Shown here: piece by piece, positions 1 to 10,381 of the stretch
Position numbering within the stretch: the first letter of the stretch is position 1
How the letters are laid out: each line of letters starts with the position of its first letter
NCBI RefSeq assembly: GCF_014805685.1
Contig: NC_060896.1
Coordinates: 15,593,889 to 15,657,888 of the forward strand
DNA from: Silurus meridionalis
Taxonomy: Eukaryota > Chordata > Actinopteri > Siluriformes > Siluridae
Direction of reading: 5' to 3'
DNA: 64,000 nucleotides
The notes under the pieces: generated by a model
Databases searched by the model: none
Told to the model about the DNA's origin: nothing
The model's input: the letters and a program-made list of their open reading frames with translations, nothing else
Made by a program: the position numbers and the translations under genes

Positions 1-250
1 AGAGTGTACATTACCCCCAGTGCCAATGCTAAGGAGGCAGTGTGTGAACTCTATAGGGCTATTAATGACCTGCAGAATGCTCACCCGGACAGACTGTTTA
101 TTATCGCCGTAGATTTCAACCATGCAAATCTCAAATCAGTGCTCCCTAAATTCTATCAGCACATGTGGAGTTTGCAATGAGAGGGGTAAACATGCTGGAT
201 CTTGTTTACACAAACATCCTTGGTGCATATTATGTGGAACTCTATTCTCT
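1..250 (+). pseudogene. LINE A1, part 1: endonuclease-domain fragment
   Basis: The frame starting at the window edge reads like the APE-type endonuclease of a Jockey-superfamily LINE. It has a PPSANA-like stretch (here TPSANAKEA) and a catalytic-loop motif IIAVDFNHANL, in which the usual GDFN glycine is Val. It is closely related to the better preserved copy at 3140-3400. The frame decays after about base 180. The element enters from outside the window. Its next piece resumes near 1600, with a piggyBac-bearing segment between. Confidence 0.75.
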
Positions 251-537
251 GCCTCAGATCTCCGCTGAAGGATTCGCTCCGCCTCATCACATAGCCCAGA
301 AAACCTTAGTGCTAGGGGCAGCCACCTAGAGGCTAGATCCAAGCTTAATCCAATCATTCCCTACCTCCAAGGCGGTTACCCAGTCGCAGTTCGTCTCAAG
401 TCCCACTGTGTCTGCCGCTGGCACCTGACATTCCTCATGCCACCTGGACAATAAGGACACATAAGTGCAAATCCAAGAATCCAAGATGCGGCACAGCAGT
501 AGCCAAGGGACGCAAATACAAATGGAGAGATGTAACC
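251..537. other. No gene seen; upstream flank of piggyBac remnant
   Basis: I see no convincing open frame or RNA gene here. It separates the LINE A1 endonuclease fragment from the piggyBac-like frame and may be degraded piggyBac N-terminal or 5' sequence. No TTAA-flanked terminal repeat could be recognised. Confidence 0.4.
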
Positions 538-1101
538 GTGAGTGAGATATATCGCAACATTGGGCTTTTATTTTACACGGCAATGGTAAATTTGCCCTCC
601 ATCATAGACTACTGGCAACAGAGCAGTATTTTCACAATTCCCTTTCCAGCAACAATTGTGTCAAGGGACAGATACAGGACAATTTCGTGGAATGTACACA
701 TGAGTCACCCAGATGCAGACAAAGAAAACGACAGAAAGAGGGGCACATCTAAACATGACGGTCTGTTCAGAGTGAAACCGCTTATGGACACAATCCGTAA
801 GACATGCAAAGCAATCTATCACCCTAGAAGACATTTAGCCGTGTATGAGAGGATGGTAGCATGCAAAACTAACACTGGGATGATGCAGTACATGAAAGTC
901 AAGCCAACTAAGTGGGAGTTCAAGTTGTTTGTTCTTGCCGATTCCTCAAATGGATACACCATGTACTTTTCTGTATACACAGGAAAGAACAAGTTTCCCA
1001 CATGCAATGGACTATCATATGACGCTGTACTGTACTGTATTGTTTTATTGTTGCACAATTCCCTTTTTAATGCTGTTCTTGCTAATGTGTATTTTAAATA
1101 A
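538..1101 (+). pseudogene. piggyBac-family transposase remnant (DDE_Tnp_1_7-like), inactive
   Basis: This 187-codon frame matches the front two thirds of piggyBac transposase-like (PGBD4-type) proteins. It contains 'FYTAMVNLPSIIDYWQ', 'SRDRYRTISWNVHMS', 'DGLFRVKPLMDTI', 'YHPRRHLAVYERMVACK', 'QYMKVKPTKWEFKLFVLADS' and 'YTGKNKFP'. In active relatives the central block reads IDE-x-MV with the first catalytic Asp. Here residue 103 is Tyr (VYE), a codon change that removes the first Asp. The similarity ends just after the YTGK block, before the second and third catalytic Asp, and then runs into unrelated sequence. The element is therefore catalytically dead and C-terminally truncated. It lies between two parts of LINE A1, so it probably inserted into that LINE. 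Family call is strong; boundaries are unknown. Confidence 0.85.
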
Positions 1102-1596
1102 ACTACAAAGGAAACACATTCTTTCTTGTAGTACTGTATTTCTCACTCAGATCCTGGCTCAGTGATCCACAGCTTATTATGTAATCCACAGCTCATTATG
1201 CGACCCATTGTCTACAAAGCTGTCAGTCACAGCATGTCGATGCCTCTTCGCATATGGCCTTTCAAAGTAGAAAGTGTATGTTAAATTTTAAATCAATGTA
1301 TTGTTTAATGTGGATGAGCAGGCAGGATGATTTTCACATGATTGCAAAAAAAAACCTACATTAGAAGATCTGTTCTCAAAAAGTCTTGTGAAAACATGTT
1401 TACTATAGGTTTTGTGGCCTTATTTCAGTGAGTTTTCGTTTTGCTTTTTTTTAAAAAACATGCATAAACCTTATTTTGTCAAAAATACAAACACATACAT
1501 ATAGGTGTTTACATATTATGGTAGCCCAGTTTGTGCTAAATACAGTGTAATAAGTCTTTTGTCAATAATATATTTTAAAAGCAACTAAAAAGAACA
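1102..1596. other. AT-rich stretch, no gene seen
   Basis: No coding signal stands out. The stretch includes short poly-A and poly-T runs and may be the decayed 3' half of the piggyBac element, since LINE A1 resumes at its right edge. A near-duplicate 'ATCCACAGCT' pair occurs around 1164-1192. Confidence 0.4.
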
Positions 1597-2414
1597 TGTC
1601 AAGAGCATGTCAAAATCTCTCAAAACACCGTCAGACTCCAGAGGGTTAAGAAAAGCAAGGGCCAAACTGTCCCGTGCCATCAGAGAGGCGAAGCGCGCAC
1701 ACGCAAAGAAAATCCACGGCCACTTCCAGGACAGTGGAGACACCCGGCGCATGTGGCAGGGCATCCAGGGGATCACGAACTACAAGGCAACATCACCTGC
1801 TGGTGACCATGACGCCTCCCTCCCAGATCCACTGAGCGGAACAGGGGCTCTGTCTAACCACAGCTGAAGTGAGGAAAACTGTATGCAGAGTTAACCCACG
1901 GAAGTCTGCTGGACTTGACAACATTCCTGGCAGAGTGCTCAGGGAATGTGCAGAACAGCTAGCAGATGTCTTTACAGACATCCTCAACATCTCCCTGAGC
2001 AGCAAAGTTGTTCCTACGTGCCTCAAAACAACGACCATTGTTTCCGTGCCAAAGAAGTCTGCTGTCTCCTGCCTCAATGACTAACGTCCCATTGTGTTTT
2101 CACCCCCTATGGACCCCATGCAGTTTGCGTATCATCCAAACCGTTCCATGAATGGTGCATCTCCACAACCCTCCATTTGGACAATAAGGACTCATATGTA
2201 TGAATGCTGTTCATTGACTTGAGCTCAGCATTCAACACAATCATCCATTAGCACCTGATTGAAAAGTTGAGCCTACTGGGCCTGAACAGCTTCCTCTGCA
2301 AATGGATCCTGGACATCCTGACTGGGAGACCTCATCTCTAGCACCACCACACTGAGCACTAATCAGTGGGTCTAATCAGCAAAAACAACAAGTCAGCATA
2401 CAGAGAGGAGGTGC
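1597..2414 (+). pseudogene. LINE A1, part 2: connector and reverse-transcriptase start
   Basis: Open pieces at 1607-1867 and 1869-2084 read through the region between endonuclease and RT ('[19 protein letters not shown]', '[16 protein letters not shown]') and into RT blocks ('[19 protein letters not shown]', '[16 protein letters not shown]'). Further RT traces (QFAYHPNRS, then the AFNTII block) follow in shifting frames to about 2340, then VGLISKNNKSAYREEVQ, which is cut at 2414. The next bases are the 5' end of another copy of the same family. The missing continuation is found at about 5385. Several stops and frameshifts make it non-coding. Confidence 0.8.
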
Positions 2415-2502
2415 AGGATGGCGGCGCGGCAGTAGCTCGCAGCGGCCTCTCCGGATCCAAAAATGGTGCTTTCACCATATTTAGCGCGACCTTCCACAAT
2501 AC

Positions 2503-3291
2503 ATGGACACCAGAGTCAGCTGTGTTCATGCGTACGACCACCAGACACTGCTACGGTACAGGCATCATGCAACCAATAATCTGCATGATGATCTTATCAA
2601 CAACCTTTGCGACTTTGGCTTGCTGCGACCTCGGCCACAAAGACCAGGCCCCCAGCCCTCGGTGTTACCTGATGCCGGTGGCCGGGAGAGGAGACGTCGA
2701 AAGCGCTGTTTGAGGAAGCGGAAGCACGGCAAGCGGGCGGGTGTCCGTGCTAGGCTAAATGCTAACCCTAGCCGGCCGGCTCTCCCGTCCATTCTTCTTT
2801 CCAACGTCTGCTCCCTGGACAATAAACTGGACTACATCCGACTCCAGCGAACCACACGGCGAGAGTTTAGAGACTGTTGCGTCTTTGTTTTCACAGAGAC
2901 GTGGCTCAGCGACAGAGTTCCGGAAGCCGCCATCCAGCTAGACGGGCTAACCGTGTTTCGAGCCGACAGAAACGCAGCTCTGTGCAGTAAGACTCGCGGT
3001 GGTGACGTGTGTGTTTATATCAACACGGAATGGTGTAAGAACTCTGTGCTTGTTTCACGCTACTGCTCATCGCTAGTGGAGTTTGTGACTGTTAGATGCA
3101 GACCTTTTTATTTACCACGGGAATTCACAACTGTATTCATTGTCGGAGTGTACATTCCTCCCAGTGCTAATGCTAAGGAGGCACTGTGTGAACTCTACGG
3201 CGCTATTAGCGACCTGCAGAATGCTCACCCCGACGGATTGTTTATTATCGCCGGAGATTTCAACCATGCGAATCTCAAGACTGCTTCCTAA
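2503..3291 (+). pseudogene. LINE A2 ORF2 N-terminus: APE-like endonuclease
   Basis: This 262-codon frame has a basic N-terminal stretch ([16 protein letters not shown]), then APE endonuclease blocks: [34 protein letters not shown], '[15 protein letters not shown]' and [11 protein letters not shown] (catalytic GDFN intact). The endonuclease nicks target DNA to prime reverse transcription. The frame shifts near 3290; the continuation ('[19 protein letters not shown]') is in the +1 frame at 3296-3410, where the final SDH-type motif is disrupted by a small deletion. No intact ORF results. Confidence 0.8.
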
Positions 3292-3410
3292 ACTCCATCA
3301 GCATGTGGACTTTGCAACGAGAGGAGCGAACACACTGGATTGTGTTTACACAAACATCCCTGGCGCGTTTCGCGTGGAGCCCCGCCCCCACCTCGGATAC
3401 TCAGACCTCT

Positions 3411-3901
3411 GTTATGTTAATTCCAGCATACAGACCGCTCGTCAGACGCTCCAAACCGGTTCTGAAACAGGTGAAAACCTGGCCAGAAGGAGCTACTTCT
3501 GCTCTTCAGGACTGTTCTGAGTGCACTGACTGGGACATGTTTAGAGAGGCTGCAACCAACGGCGATTCCATCAACTTGGAGGAGTACACGTCATCAGTGA
3601 CCAGCTACATCAGCAAGTGCGTTGATGATGTGACCATCTCCAAGACCACCACTACACGCTCCAACCAGAAGCCGTGGATGACTGCAAATGTGCGTGCGCT
3701 GTTGAAACAAAGAGACTCTGCCTTCAGATCAGGGGACAAGACGGCCTTAAAAACAACAAGGGCCAAACTGTCTCGTGCCATCAGAGAGGCGAAGCGCGCA
3801 CACGCGAAGAAAATCCACAACCACTTCCAGGACAGTGGAGACACTCGGCGCATGTGGCAGGGCATCCAGGCGATCACGAATTACAAGACCACATCACCTG
3901 G
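3411..3901 (+). pseudogene. LINE A2 connector region between endonuclease and RT
   Basis: The frame open from 3303 carries the linker typical of this family: '[17 protein letters not shown]', '[20 protein letters not shown]', '[20 protein letters not shown]' and '[18 protein letters not shown]'. It is nearly identical to the A1 linker at 1650-1790, which links the two copies to one family. It ends abruptly at 3901, where sequence from a different LINE begins. The first half of RT that should follow is absent. Confidence 0.75.
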
Positions 3902-3965
3902 TTTTCCTGACAGTGTTCGAGGCTCAGACACACTCAACCAGTTTAAGTGTAGATTAAAAACATAT
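3902..3965 (+). mobile_element. 64-bp patch of L2 3' coding sequence inside LINE A2
   Basis: The stretch encodes '[20 protein letters not shown]', the C-terminal signature of the L2 family seen intact-like at 9597-9660 and 56055-56120. It replaces the first half of the RT domain of LINE A2. The 3' side returns to LINE A sequence (GGAACAGCATCTCCAGCACC, the block before the STGAP motif). Confidence 0.75.
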
Positions 3966-4021
3966 CGGGAACAGCATCTCCAGCACCACCACACTGAGCA
4001 CTGGAGCCCCTTTAGGGCTGT

Positions 4022-4780
4022 GTGCTCAGTCCACTGCTGTTCACTCTGCTGACTCACGACTGTGCACCAACGCACAGCTCAAATCATATCATCAAGTTCG
4101 CTGATGACACGACCGTGGTGGGTCTAATCAGCAAGAACGACGAGTCAGCATATAGAGAAGAGGTGCAACGGTTAACTGCCTGGTGTGGAGCAAACAACCT
4201 GTCTCTGAACGTGGACAAAAGGAAAGAGATGGTTGTGGACTTCAGGAGAGCACAGAGCGACCAATCTCCAATGATTATTGATGAATCCTCTGTGGAGATT
4301 GTCAAGAGCACCAAATTCCTTGGTGTTTATCTGGCAGACAACCTCACCTGGTCACTTAACACCAGCTCCATCACCAAGAAAGCCCAGCAGCATCTCTACT
4401 TCCTGAGAAGGTTGAGGAAAGCCCACCTCCCTTCCCACATCCTGACCATGTTCTACAGAGGGACCATTGAGAGCATCCTGAGCAGCTGCATCTCTGCCTG
4501 GTTTGGGAATTGCACCGTCTCGGATCGCAAGACCCTACAGAGGATAGTGAGGACAGCTGAGAAGATCATTGGAGTCTCTCTCCCCTCTTTCATGGACATT
4601 TACACTACACGCTGCATCCGCAAAGCACACAGCATTGTGGACGAACACACACACCCGTTGCACACACTTTTCACACTCCTACCATCAGGAAAACGGCTCC
4701 GAAGCATTCGGGCCGTCACAACAAGACTGTGCAACAGTTTCTTTCCACAAGCCATCAGGCTTCTCAACACACAGAACTGA
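4022..4780 (+). pseudogene. LINE A2 reverse transcriptase, C-terminal half
   Basis: This is a 252-codon uninterrupted frame covering the RT palm and thumb to the stop. The catalytic block KFADDTTVVGLI is intact (around 4100-4135), followed by 'WCGANNLSLNVDKRKEMVVD', 'KFLGVYLADNLTW', '[20 protein letters not shown]', 'SCISAWFGNC' and the terminal 'RLCNSFFPQAIRLLNTQN'. The upstream palm blocks are missing, so it cannot act alone. It is one of the longest clean frames in the window, suggesting a fairly young copy. Confidence 0.85.
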
Positions 4781-5382
4781 AACAGAACTCGCGCACACAC
4801 ACACACACACACACACTCACTCAAATGTGTGTTACTGAACTGTACAACCTGGACTAAACACAATCATCACTCATCTCGATCAACTCCACCACCATTTATC
4901 TATTTATTATTATTTATACTCGCACCTTGTATTACAGTAGAATGTTTACATGCTGTCTTTGCACCTTTGTATTCAGTATAATGTTTACATGCTGTCTTTG
5001 CACCTCCTTGCTGCTGTTTTTTGCACTACATTGTTCTGTTCTGTTTGTATTCTCTCCTGGGTATAGTTTTTACATTTCTCCTTACACAGTACTGTATATT
5101 CAAGTATACAGCAGGATTACTAGTCGGCGCTATACTTGTTTTTTTTGTCTTTTGTCTTATCTTGTGTTGTCTGTCTGCACTGTCTGTCTGTACTGTTTTT
5201 TGTTTGCACTGTTTGCACCAGGTTGCACTCGATGCACTTTATGTTTGTGTTGTAGCTCTATGCTGTTGTTGTTTTGTTGTTTAGTGTAGCACAAGGGTTC
5301 CGGAGGAACGTTGTTTCATTTTTACTGTGTACCACTGTGTATAGTAAAAATGACAATAAAAGCCTTGAGACTTGACTCTTGA
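4781..5382 (+). other. LINE A2 3' UTR with (CA)n and AATAAA
   Basis: The non-coding tail holds a (CA)n tract at 4793-4816 and two near-identical copies of 'ATGTTTACATGCTGTCTTTG' (about 4940 and 4981). It also has TTTGCACT-type repeats and a terminal AATAAA at 5354-5359 followed by CTTGAGACTTGAC repeats. Open frames here (for example 4927-5289) are low-complexity and not credible genes. Confidence 0.7.
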
Positions 5383-5383
5383 C

Positions 5384-5811
5384 TTGGTGTGGAGTGAACA
5401 ACCTGTCTCTGAACATTAACAAAACCAACCAAGAGATGGTTGTGGACTTCAGGAGAGCACAGAGCGACCATTCTCCACTGATCATCGATGGATCCGCAGT
5501 GGAGATTGTCAAGAACACCAAATTCCTTGGTGTTCATCTGGTGGACAACCTCAACTGGTCACTCAACACCAGCTCCATCACCAAGAAAGCCCAGGCTCTA
5601 TTACCTGAGAAGGCTGAAGAAAGCCTATTTCATTCCCCCTATCCTTGAGCAGCTGCATCACTGCCTGGTTTGGGAACTGCACTGTCTCAGATCGCAAGAC
5701 CCTACAGAGGATAGTCCCAGTTATAGTTTTAACAGTTCGCCTCGCAGTTAGTTTACTGGTCGGCGCTACCTCTGGTTTTGTGTCTTGTCTTGTGTTGTCT
5801 TGTGTCTGCAA
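5384..5811 (+). pseudogene. LINE A1, part 3: RT C-terminus then 3' UTR
   Basis: The frame at 5379-5648 resumes exactly where part 2 stopped: WCGVNNLSLNINKTN, 'EMVVDFRRAQSDHSPLIIDG', 'NTKFLGVHLVDNLNWSLNTS'. A frameshift follows, then 'DRKTLQRIV'. At about 5718 it jumps by deletion into 3' UTR sequence (TTTACTGGTCGGCGCTACC, compare 5118-5137). This shows LINE A1 is the host of the nested A2 copy. Confidence 0.75.
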
Positions 5812-6215
5812 CTGAATCCTGGACTTTGACTGGAAGACCTCAGTCAGTCTGTATTGGGAACAGCATGTCCAGGACCACCACACTGAGCACTGGTGCCCCT
5901 CAGAGGTGTGTGCTCAGCCCACTGCTGTTCATTTTTCTGAGTAAACTGTGTAGCAATACACAGGTCGAACCATGACCAACCACAGCTCGACTGTGGTGGG
6001 TCTCATCAGCAAGAATGAAGAGTCAGCATAAAGCCTGGTGTAGAGCCAACAGCCTGTCTATAAATGTTGACAAAACCAAAGAGATAGTTGCTGACTTTAG
6101 GAGAACACAGAGCGGCCATTCTGCACTGAACATTGATGGATCCTAAATGGAATTAATCAAGAGCACCAAATTCTTTGGTGTTAAACTGGTTGAGACTTAC
6201 TTCACTTGGCAACCC
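5812..6215 (+). pseudogene. LINE A3 fragment, RT region, badly decayed
   Basis: Traces of RT blocks in shifting frames: a [15 protein letters not shown] stretch, '[19 protein letters not shown]', TVVGLISKNEESA, then KSTKFFGV-like remains. At least four in-frame stops and several small deletions are present. It is a third, older copy of the LINE A family. Confidence 0.7.
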
Positions 6216-6602
6216 CCCTTTGTTGAGTGGGCCCTAACTCCTAGAGGAGCTTGACCTCTCATCTCGTAGGCTAGGGCATCCCTTACCCAACGTGACATTG
6301 TTTGCCTAGAGGCAGCCCCCAGTTGCAGCCCACTTAGCATATAAAAAGAAAGCTGTTCTGACATATGCCACTGGCTAGTGTGGTGGATTTAAGTCTGAAA
6401 GGTTTGCATTTGACCCAGTGGATAAAGTCTCTCTTGCTCCAGTGTGGAATGGCGAAGATCAGAAGGCTCCAAAAAGACCAGCTGTAGAAGTAATAGCCAT
6501 TAGAAAACATAAGAGTCAGAAGCTTGATAGGTGCTGTACTACAGTTAACTGGTTCTGCATGGTGTGTCATAAGGCTCCCAGGAGCCGAACGATTGGGGAA
6601 AA
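6216..6602. other. No gene recognised
   Basis: I recognise no product. Short open frames on both strands (6334-6615 minus, 6418-6609 plus) overlap each other and lack family motifs. It lies between LINE A3 and an RTE-like LINE and could be the 5' part of the latter. Confidence 0.35.
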
Positions 6603-7480
6603 TGCATAAAGACACATTCTGTAGCTAGGAGAATCAGAGAAGCTTCAACGATCTTCAACGAACTCGGCGGGAAGAACATGTCAAAACATCAACACAAAAT
6701 GAAAAGAGCAGACGGAAGTAGTATTAACAACACAAAGGATCTACGAGATGAGTTGAACAACTACTTTAGAGATCTTCTCAATGTTCATTCCAATTTATCG
6801 AATGCAGATTCAATACTCCCTGCACCAAGTCACCTGGATATAAACGTTGGTCCTATCACATATCAAAAGACCCTTGACGCCATACAACAGCTTAAAAATT
6901 GCAAAGCACCAGGATGCGACCTCTCAATTACACCTGAAGCGCTCAAATATGGAGGCTTGGTGATAATTGAACTTCTCCACCAAATCTGCAACGATGTATA
7001 CAACCAAGAGACTGCACCAAGGCAACTAACAACTAACATCATAGTTCCTCTTGCCAAGAAAGGTGATCTCACTCTCATGACCAACTACAAAGGAATCAGT
7101 CTAATGTCGATGGCAACGAAAGTCTACAACAAAATTTCATGCAATCGGATAAGAGAGCCTATAGACAAGATCTTAAGACCCATTAAGGCGGGCTTTTGTT
7201 GAGGAAGAAGTTGCACCGACCAACTTACACATCATACGCAGAATGATTGAAAGTGCCAATGACAAAAACCTGCCTCTCTACATAACCTTCATAGATTTCA
7301 AGTAGGCATTTGATTCAATAGATAGAAGAAAAATATTCGAGATCCTGCATCATTGTGGAATCCCAATCAAGTTGGTCAGCGCAATCAAGACCATATACAA
7401 CAACACCAAAAGCGCAGTCCTAGTCGAAGGAGAACTAACAGACGAACATCTCTCAGTAAGCTCGACATCTGGGCCTCATG
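6603..7480 (+). pseudogene. RTE-like non-LTR reverse transcriptase fragment
   Basis: The open frame 6621-7202 holds RT fingers and early palm: 'DELNNYFRDLLNVHSN', 'KNCKAPGCDLSITPEALKYG', 'NIIVPLAKKGDLTLMTNYKG', 'ISLMSMATKVYNKISCNRIR'. A stop at 7200 and a frameshift follow, then traces 'RSCTDQL', 'LPLYITFIDFK*AFDSIDRR' and 'IYNNTKSAVLVEGELTDE' to about 7450. The motif set (KKGD, NYKGISL, DQL, FIDFKxAFDS) fits RTE or a neighbouring clade, and differs from the LINE A-D and L2 families here. Clade assignment is tentative. Confidence 0.7.
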
Positions 7481-8507
7481 ATCTTAATGAGGACACTGAA
7501 ACCCAACGTGTACAAAGGTATGAACTGCATGCTCTTCCAACCAGACACTCTAAGCAGATATCGTTTGGGTCATTGCACGAGATGAGTTGCACACATGGTG
7601 GCACACATCTTTTTTGGAGACTCGCTAGACATGCTTCTTTCTTTGCATATTTATATAAACATATAATATGTATTTTATTATTATATTTTTTTTTAACAGT
7701 GCACACTGAAGACACAGCACACAGAATGTGGTCTCTGAAGATAAACGAACCTAAAGGTATGTCTGTTTCACGTCTATTTGTAGTCTTGCAGGTACTGTAC
7801 ATTCAGATGACATCACCTGCCGAAGTTATTTAAGCCAAATTCTTGGCATGTTTGACACACATGCTTCACAATTAGATGAAGAAAGAATCTTCTCATAGCA
7901 TTATCGAGTGCAGCTTTTGAACACAAGACTGTATCAGTCACTGTGGAACTCAATTACCTTCATATTGAGCGTAAACATGAGTTCTTCTCAAATAATATTT
8001 TTTTCATTTTTGTCAACAATATGCCCAGCTGTGCACCACCATCACTGAGGGGTGTTTAATGTGGTGTTCTAAGAGGCTAGTGTGCTTGGGGTGAGGCAAA
8101 ACTCATCAGAATATTCTTGCTGTAATTCAAGAACCTCTGTGTATTACAAGAGTGAAAGGCAGACTCCACAAGGGACTGTGGTGGTTTAAATCACCGTTAT
8201 TTTATTTACCTCCAGTACCAGCTCCTCCCTCTCTATACCTACATTTGCAAATACATTGGAGATTAGTGCTCTCCATATTTAAAGTGATTAAGATGGCAAA
8301 TTTTCTGTCCTTAGGTGTCCTACGTCTCTCTGTTCTCCTGACCTTGATGTCCCAAACTCTCCATTTAACCTCCAATAGCACTTAATGAGTAATTCAGAAC
8401 TCAACGTGATTTAATAATGTGTACTTTATATCCTGGTGCAAATTCATAGAGCTGTGCACCTCTATTATTTAGCCAAATATGTACATTAATTGTTAATAGA
8501 ATATTAA

Positions 8508-8544
<37 letters not shown>

Positions 8545-8635
8545 TTTCCACTTATGCACTGTCCATGTTCTCCTGCATCTGTGAGGCTAGTTTCCCTGTG
8601 CTCTTGTTTTGAAGTTGATCATTAATATGAATAAC
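7481..8635. other. Unannotated DNA with a (TA)n microsatellite
   Basis: No supported gene is present. A (TA)n tract lies at about 8513-8541. A short segment at 7701-7755 is bracketed by a poly-T plus AACAG and a GGTATG, which mimics acceptor and donor sites, but the 18-codon product is unrecognised. Confidence 0.4.
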
Positions 8636-8724
8636 AGGGGAGGGGTAGCTCAGTGGTTAAGGTGTTGTGTTACTGATCGGAAGGTCAGGGGTTTAAGCCC
8701 TGGTATCCCCAAGATGCAACTCTT
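8636..8724 (+). mobile_element. tRNA-derived SINE, 5' part (head)
   Basis: The sequence begins GGGGAGGGGTAGCTCAGTGG and contains a pol III A box (TAGCTCAGTGG, 8646-8656) and B box (GGGTTTAAGCC, 8689-8699), as in tRNA-derived fish SINEs. It stops at GATGCAACTCTT, where an L2 LINE begins. The central part continues at 10382 and the tail at 11643. It is not a functional tRNA gene: no CCA-stem pairing or full cloverleaf, and the body continues as a SINE. Confidence 0.85.
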
Positions 8725-10381
8725 TAAATGGAGAGCTATCCAGGCTAATGCTAGTGAATTATGGCATGCCACAAGGTTCAGTTGTAGGACCCCTGCTCTT
8801 CACAATATACATGCTTCCCTTAGGAAATATTATTAGAAGGCATGGAATTAGCTTCCATTGTTATGCTGATGATACCCAGCTATATATCTCATCTAAACCA
8901 GGCGATACATCTCAATTAAGTCGGATAACTGAGTGTGTTAAGGAAATAAGAGATTGGATAACCCATAACTTTCTACTTTTTAATTCTGATAAGACAGTGA
9001 TTTTGCTCATCGGCCCAAAAACTAGTATACAGAAGCTCCAGCATCTCAACCTGCATTTTGCTGTAACCACTAGTTCAACAGTAAAAGACCTAGGAGTTAT
9101 TTTAGACAGCAACTTATCTTTTAAAAATCATATCAACCAAGTTACAAAAACAGCCTTCTTTCACCTTAGAAATATTTCTAAGCTAAGAAATATGTTGTCT
9201 ATATCCGATGCAGAGAAGCACGTCCATGCATTAATGACCTCCAGAATAGACTATTGTAATGCATTACTAGGTGGATGTCCTGCATCATTTATTAACAAGC
9301 TTCAGTTAGTTCAGAATGCGGCAGCAAGAGTTCTTACTAGGTCAAGAAAATATGACCCCAATCTTATCATCCCTACATTGGCTCCCTGTTTCGAATAGAC
9401 TACAAACTACTGCTACTCACCTATAAAGCACTAAATGGTTTAGCTCCCATGTATCTATCCAGTCTTTTAACACGCTACAATCCGTTACGCTCCCTGAGAT
9501 CTCAAAACTCTGAGCTTCTAGTAGTTCCTAGAATAGCAACGTTCACTAAAGGCGGTAGAGCATTTTCACATTTAGCCCCCAAACTATGGAATAGTCTTCC
9601 TGACAGTGTTCGGGGTTCAGACACACTCTCCGAATTTAAGTGCAGATTAAAAACATATCCATTTAGCAAAGCCTACACATAACACTTCTCACATCATAAC
9701 ATTGTGCTCCAGAACATTTGATCACATGCACATTATCAACTTGTGCTGTTAATATCATGAACAGCAGCTACGCTAATTGCTCTCCACTGCTTCTCTTTCT
9801 CTCCCCATCCCGACACTTCCTGAGGTTTGGCCAGCTCCAGTCACGTCCCACCTCATGAAGATTATGGACTTTAAAGAAGTAGATGCCGAACTCGCAAACA
9901 TCCTGAACCATCTAGAGACGTGCCAGTGCCAATTGGATCCCGCTACATGTGTGGTTTTGACATTGGACCTCCTGGAGTGTTTTAAGGCTCTGGCATGGAG
10001 AAGCTGTTGCTGGATCTGTGATGATCACAAATGTTGAGCTCAGTAGCTCCTACATTTATACCAAAAACTGTAGAAAGAACATTTACTTATAATCTTATAC
10101 TCCAGTACTCATGTTAGTTCTCTCTCTCCAGTGTTCTGTATTGTTGAAAGATTTATGATCAAACTCACCCAAATGAGGATGGGTTCCCCTTTTGAGTCTG
10201 GTTCCTCTCAAGGTTTCTTCCTCATAACATCTAAGAGAGTTTTTCCTTGCCACAGTCGCCATGGCTTGCTCATCAGGGATAAATACACACCATTCACCTT
10301 GACTGTTGATTTCTGTAAAGCTGCTTTGAGACAATGTCTGTTATGAAAAGCACTATATAAATAAACTTGACTTGACTTGAC
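8725..10381 (+). mobile_element. 5'-truncated L2 LINE inserted in the SINE
   Basis: An L2-clade LINE reduced to the last third of RT plus 3' UTR. It ends in the structure typical of the family: GCTTTGAGACAATG, a CACTATATAAATAAA block and a CTTGACTTGACTTGA tail (10365-10380). It is flanked by the hexamer ACTCTT (8719-8724 and 10382-10387), a probable target-site duplication. Both sides are SINE sequence that joins correctly when the LINE is removed. Its 3' UTR segment 10170-10260 closely matches that of the larger L2 at 56760-56850. Confidence 0.85.
8748..9682 (+). pseudogene. L2 reverse transcriptase, C-terminal part
   Basis: Frame 8748-9398 reads [17 protein letters not shown], '[16 protein letters not shown]' (catalytic YADD intact), [15 protein letters not shown], '[17 protein letters not shown]' and '[20 protein letters not shown]'. 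A frameshift occurs near 9380. The terminal part lies in another frame (9449-9682): 'GGRAFSHLAPKLWNSLPDSV' through the end of the protein. The upstream half of ORF2 and all of ORF1 are missing because of 5' truncation. Confidence 0.85.

Larger units (their letters stand above)
2415..5382 (+). mobile_element. LINE A2: same-family LINE nested in LINE A1
   Basis: This is a non-LTR retrotransposon of the Jockey superfamily (CR1/L2/Rex-like; exact clade not settled). The 5' end is GC-rich (GATGGCGGCGCGGCAG). It is followed by an ORF2 with endonuclease, a connector, the C-terminal half of RT and a long 3' UTR ending in AATAAA and CTTGA-type repeats (5354-5382). It interrupts LINE A1 between the EEVQ codons (ending 2414) and the TGGTGTGGAG sequence resuming at 5384. 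About a dozen bases of the host LINE are missing at the junction. The central RT region is deleted and patched (see 3902-3965), so the copy is not full length. Confidence 0.8.

Noticed and set aside
7701..7755. Short host exon between acceptor- and donor-like sites
   Set aside because: Splice-like sequences occur often by chance in T-rich DNA, and the 18-codon product matches nothing I know.
8636..8724. Possible tRNA gene with A and B boxes
   Set aside because: The sequence has no complete cloverleaf, and its continuation after the nested insertions is a SINE body and tail. It is a tRNA-derived SINE head.
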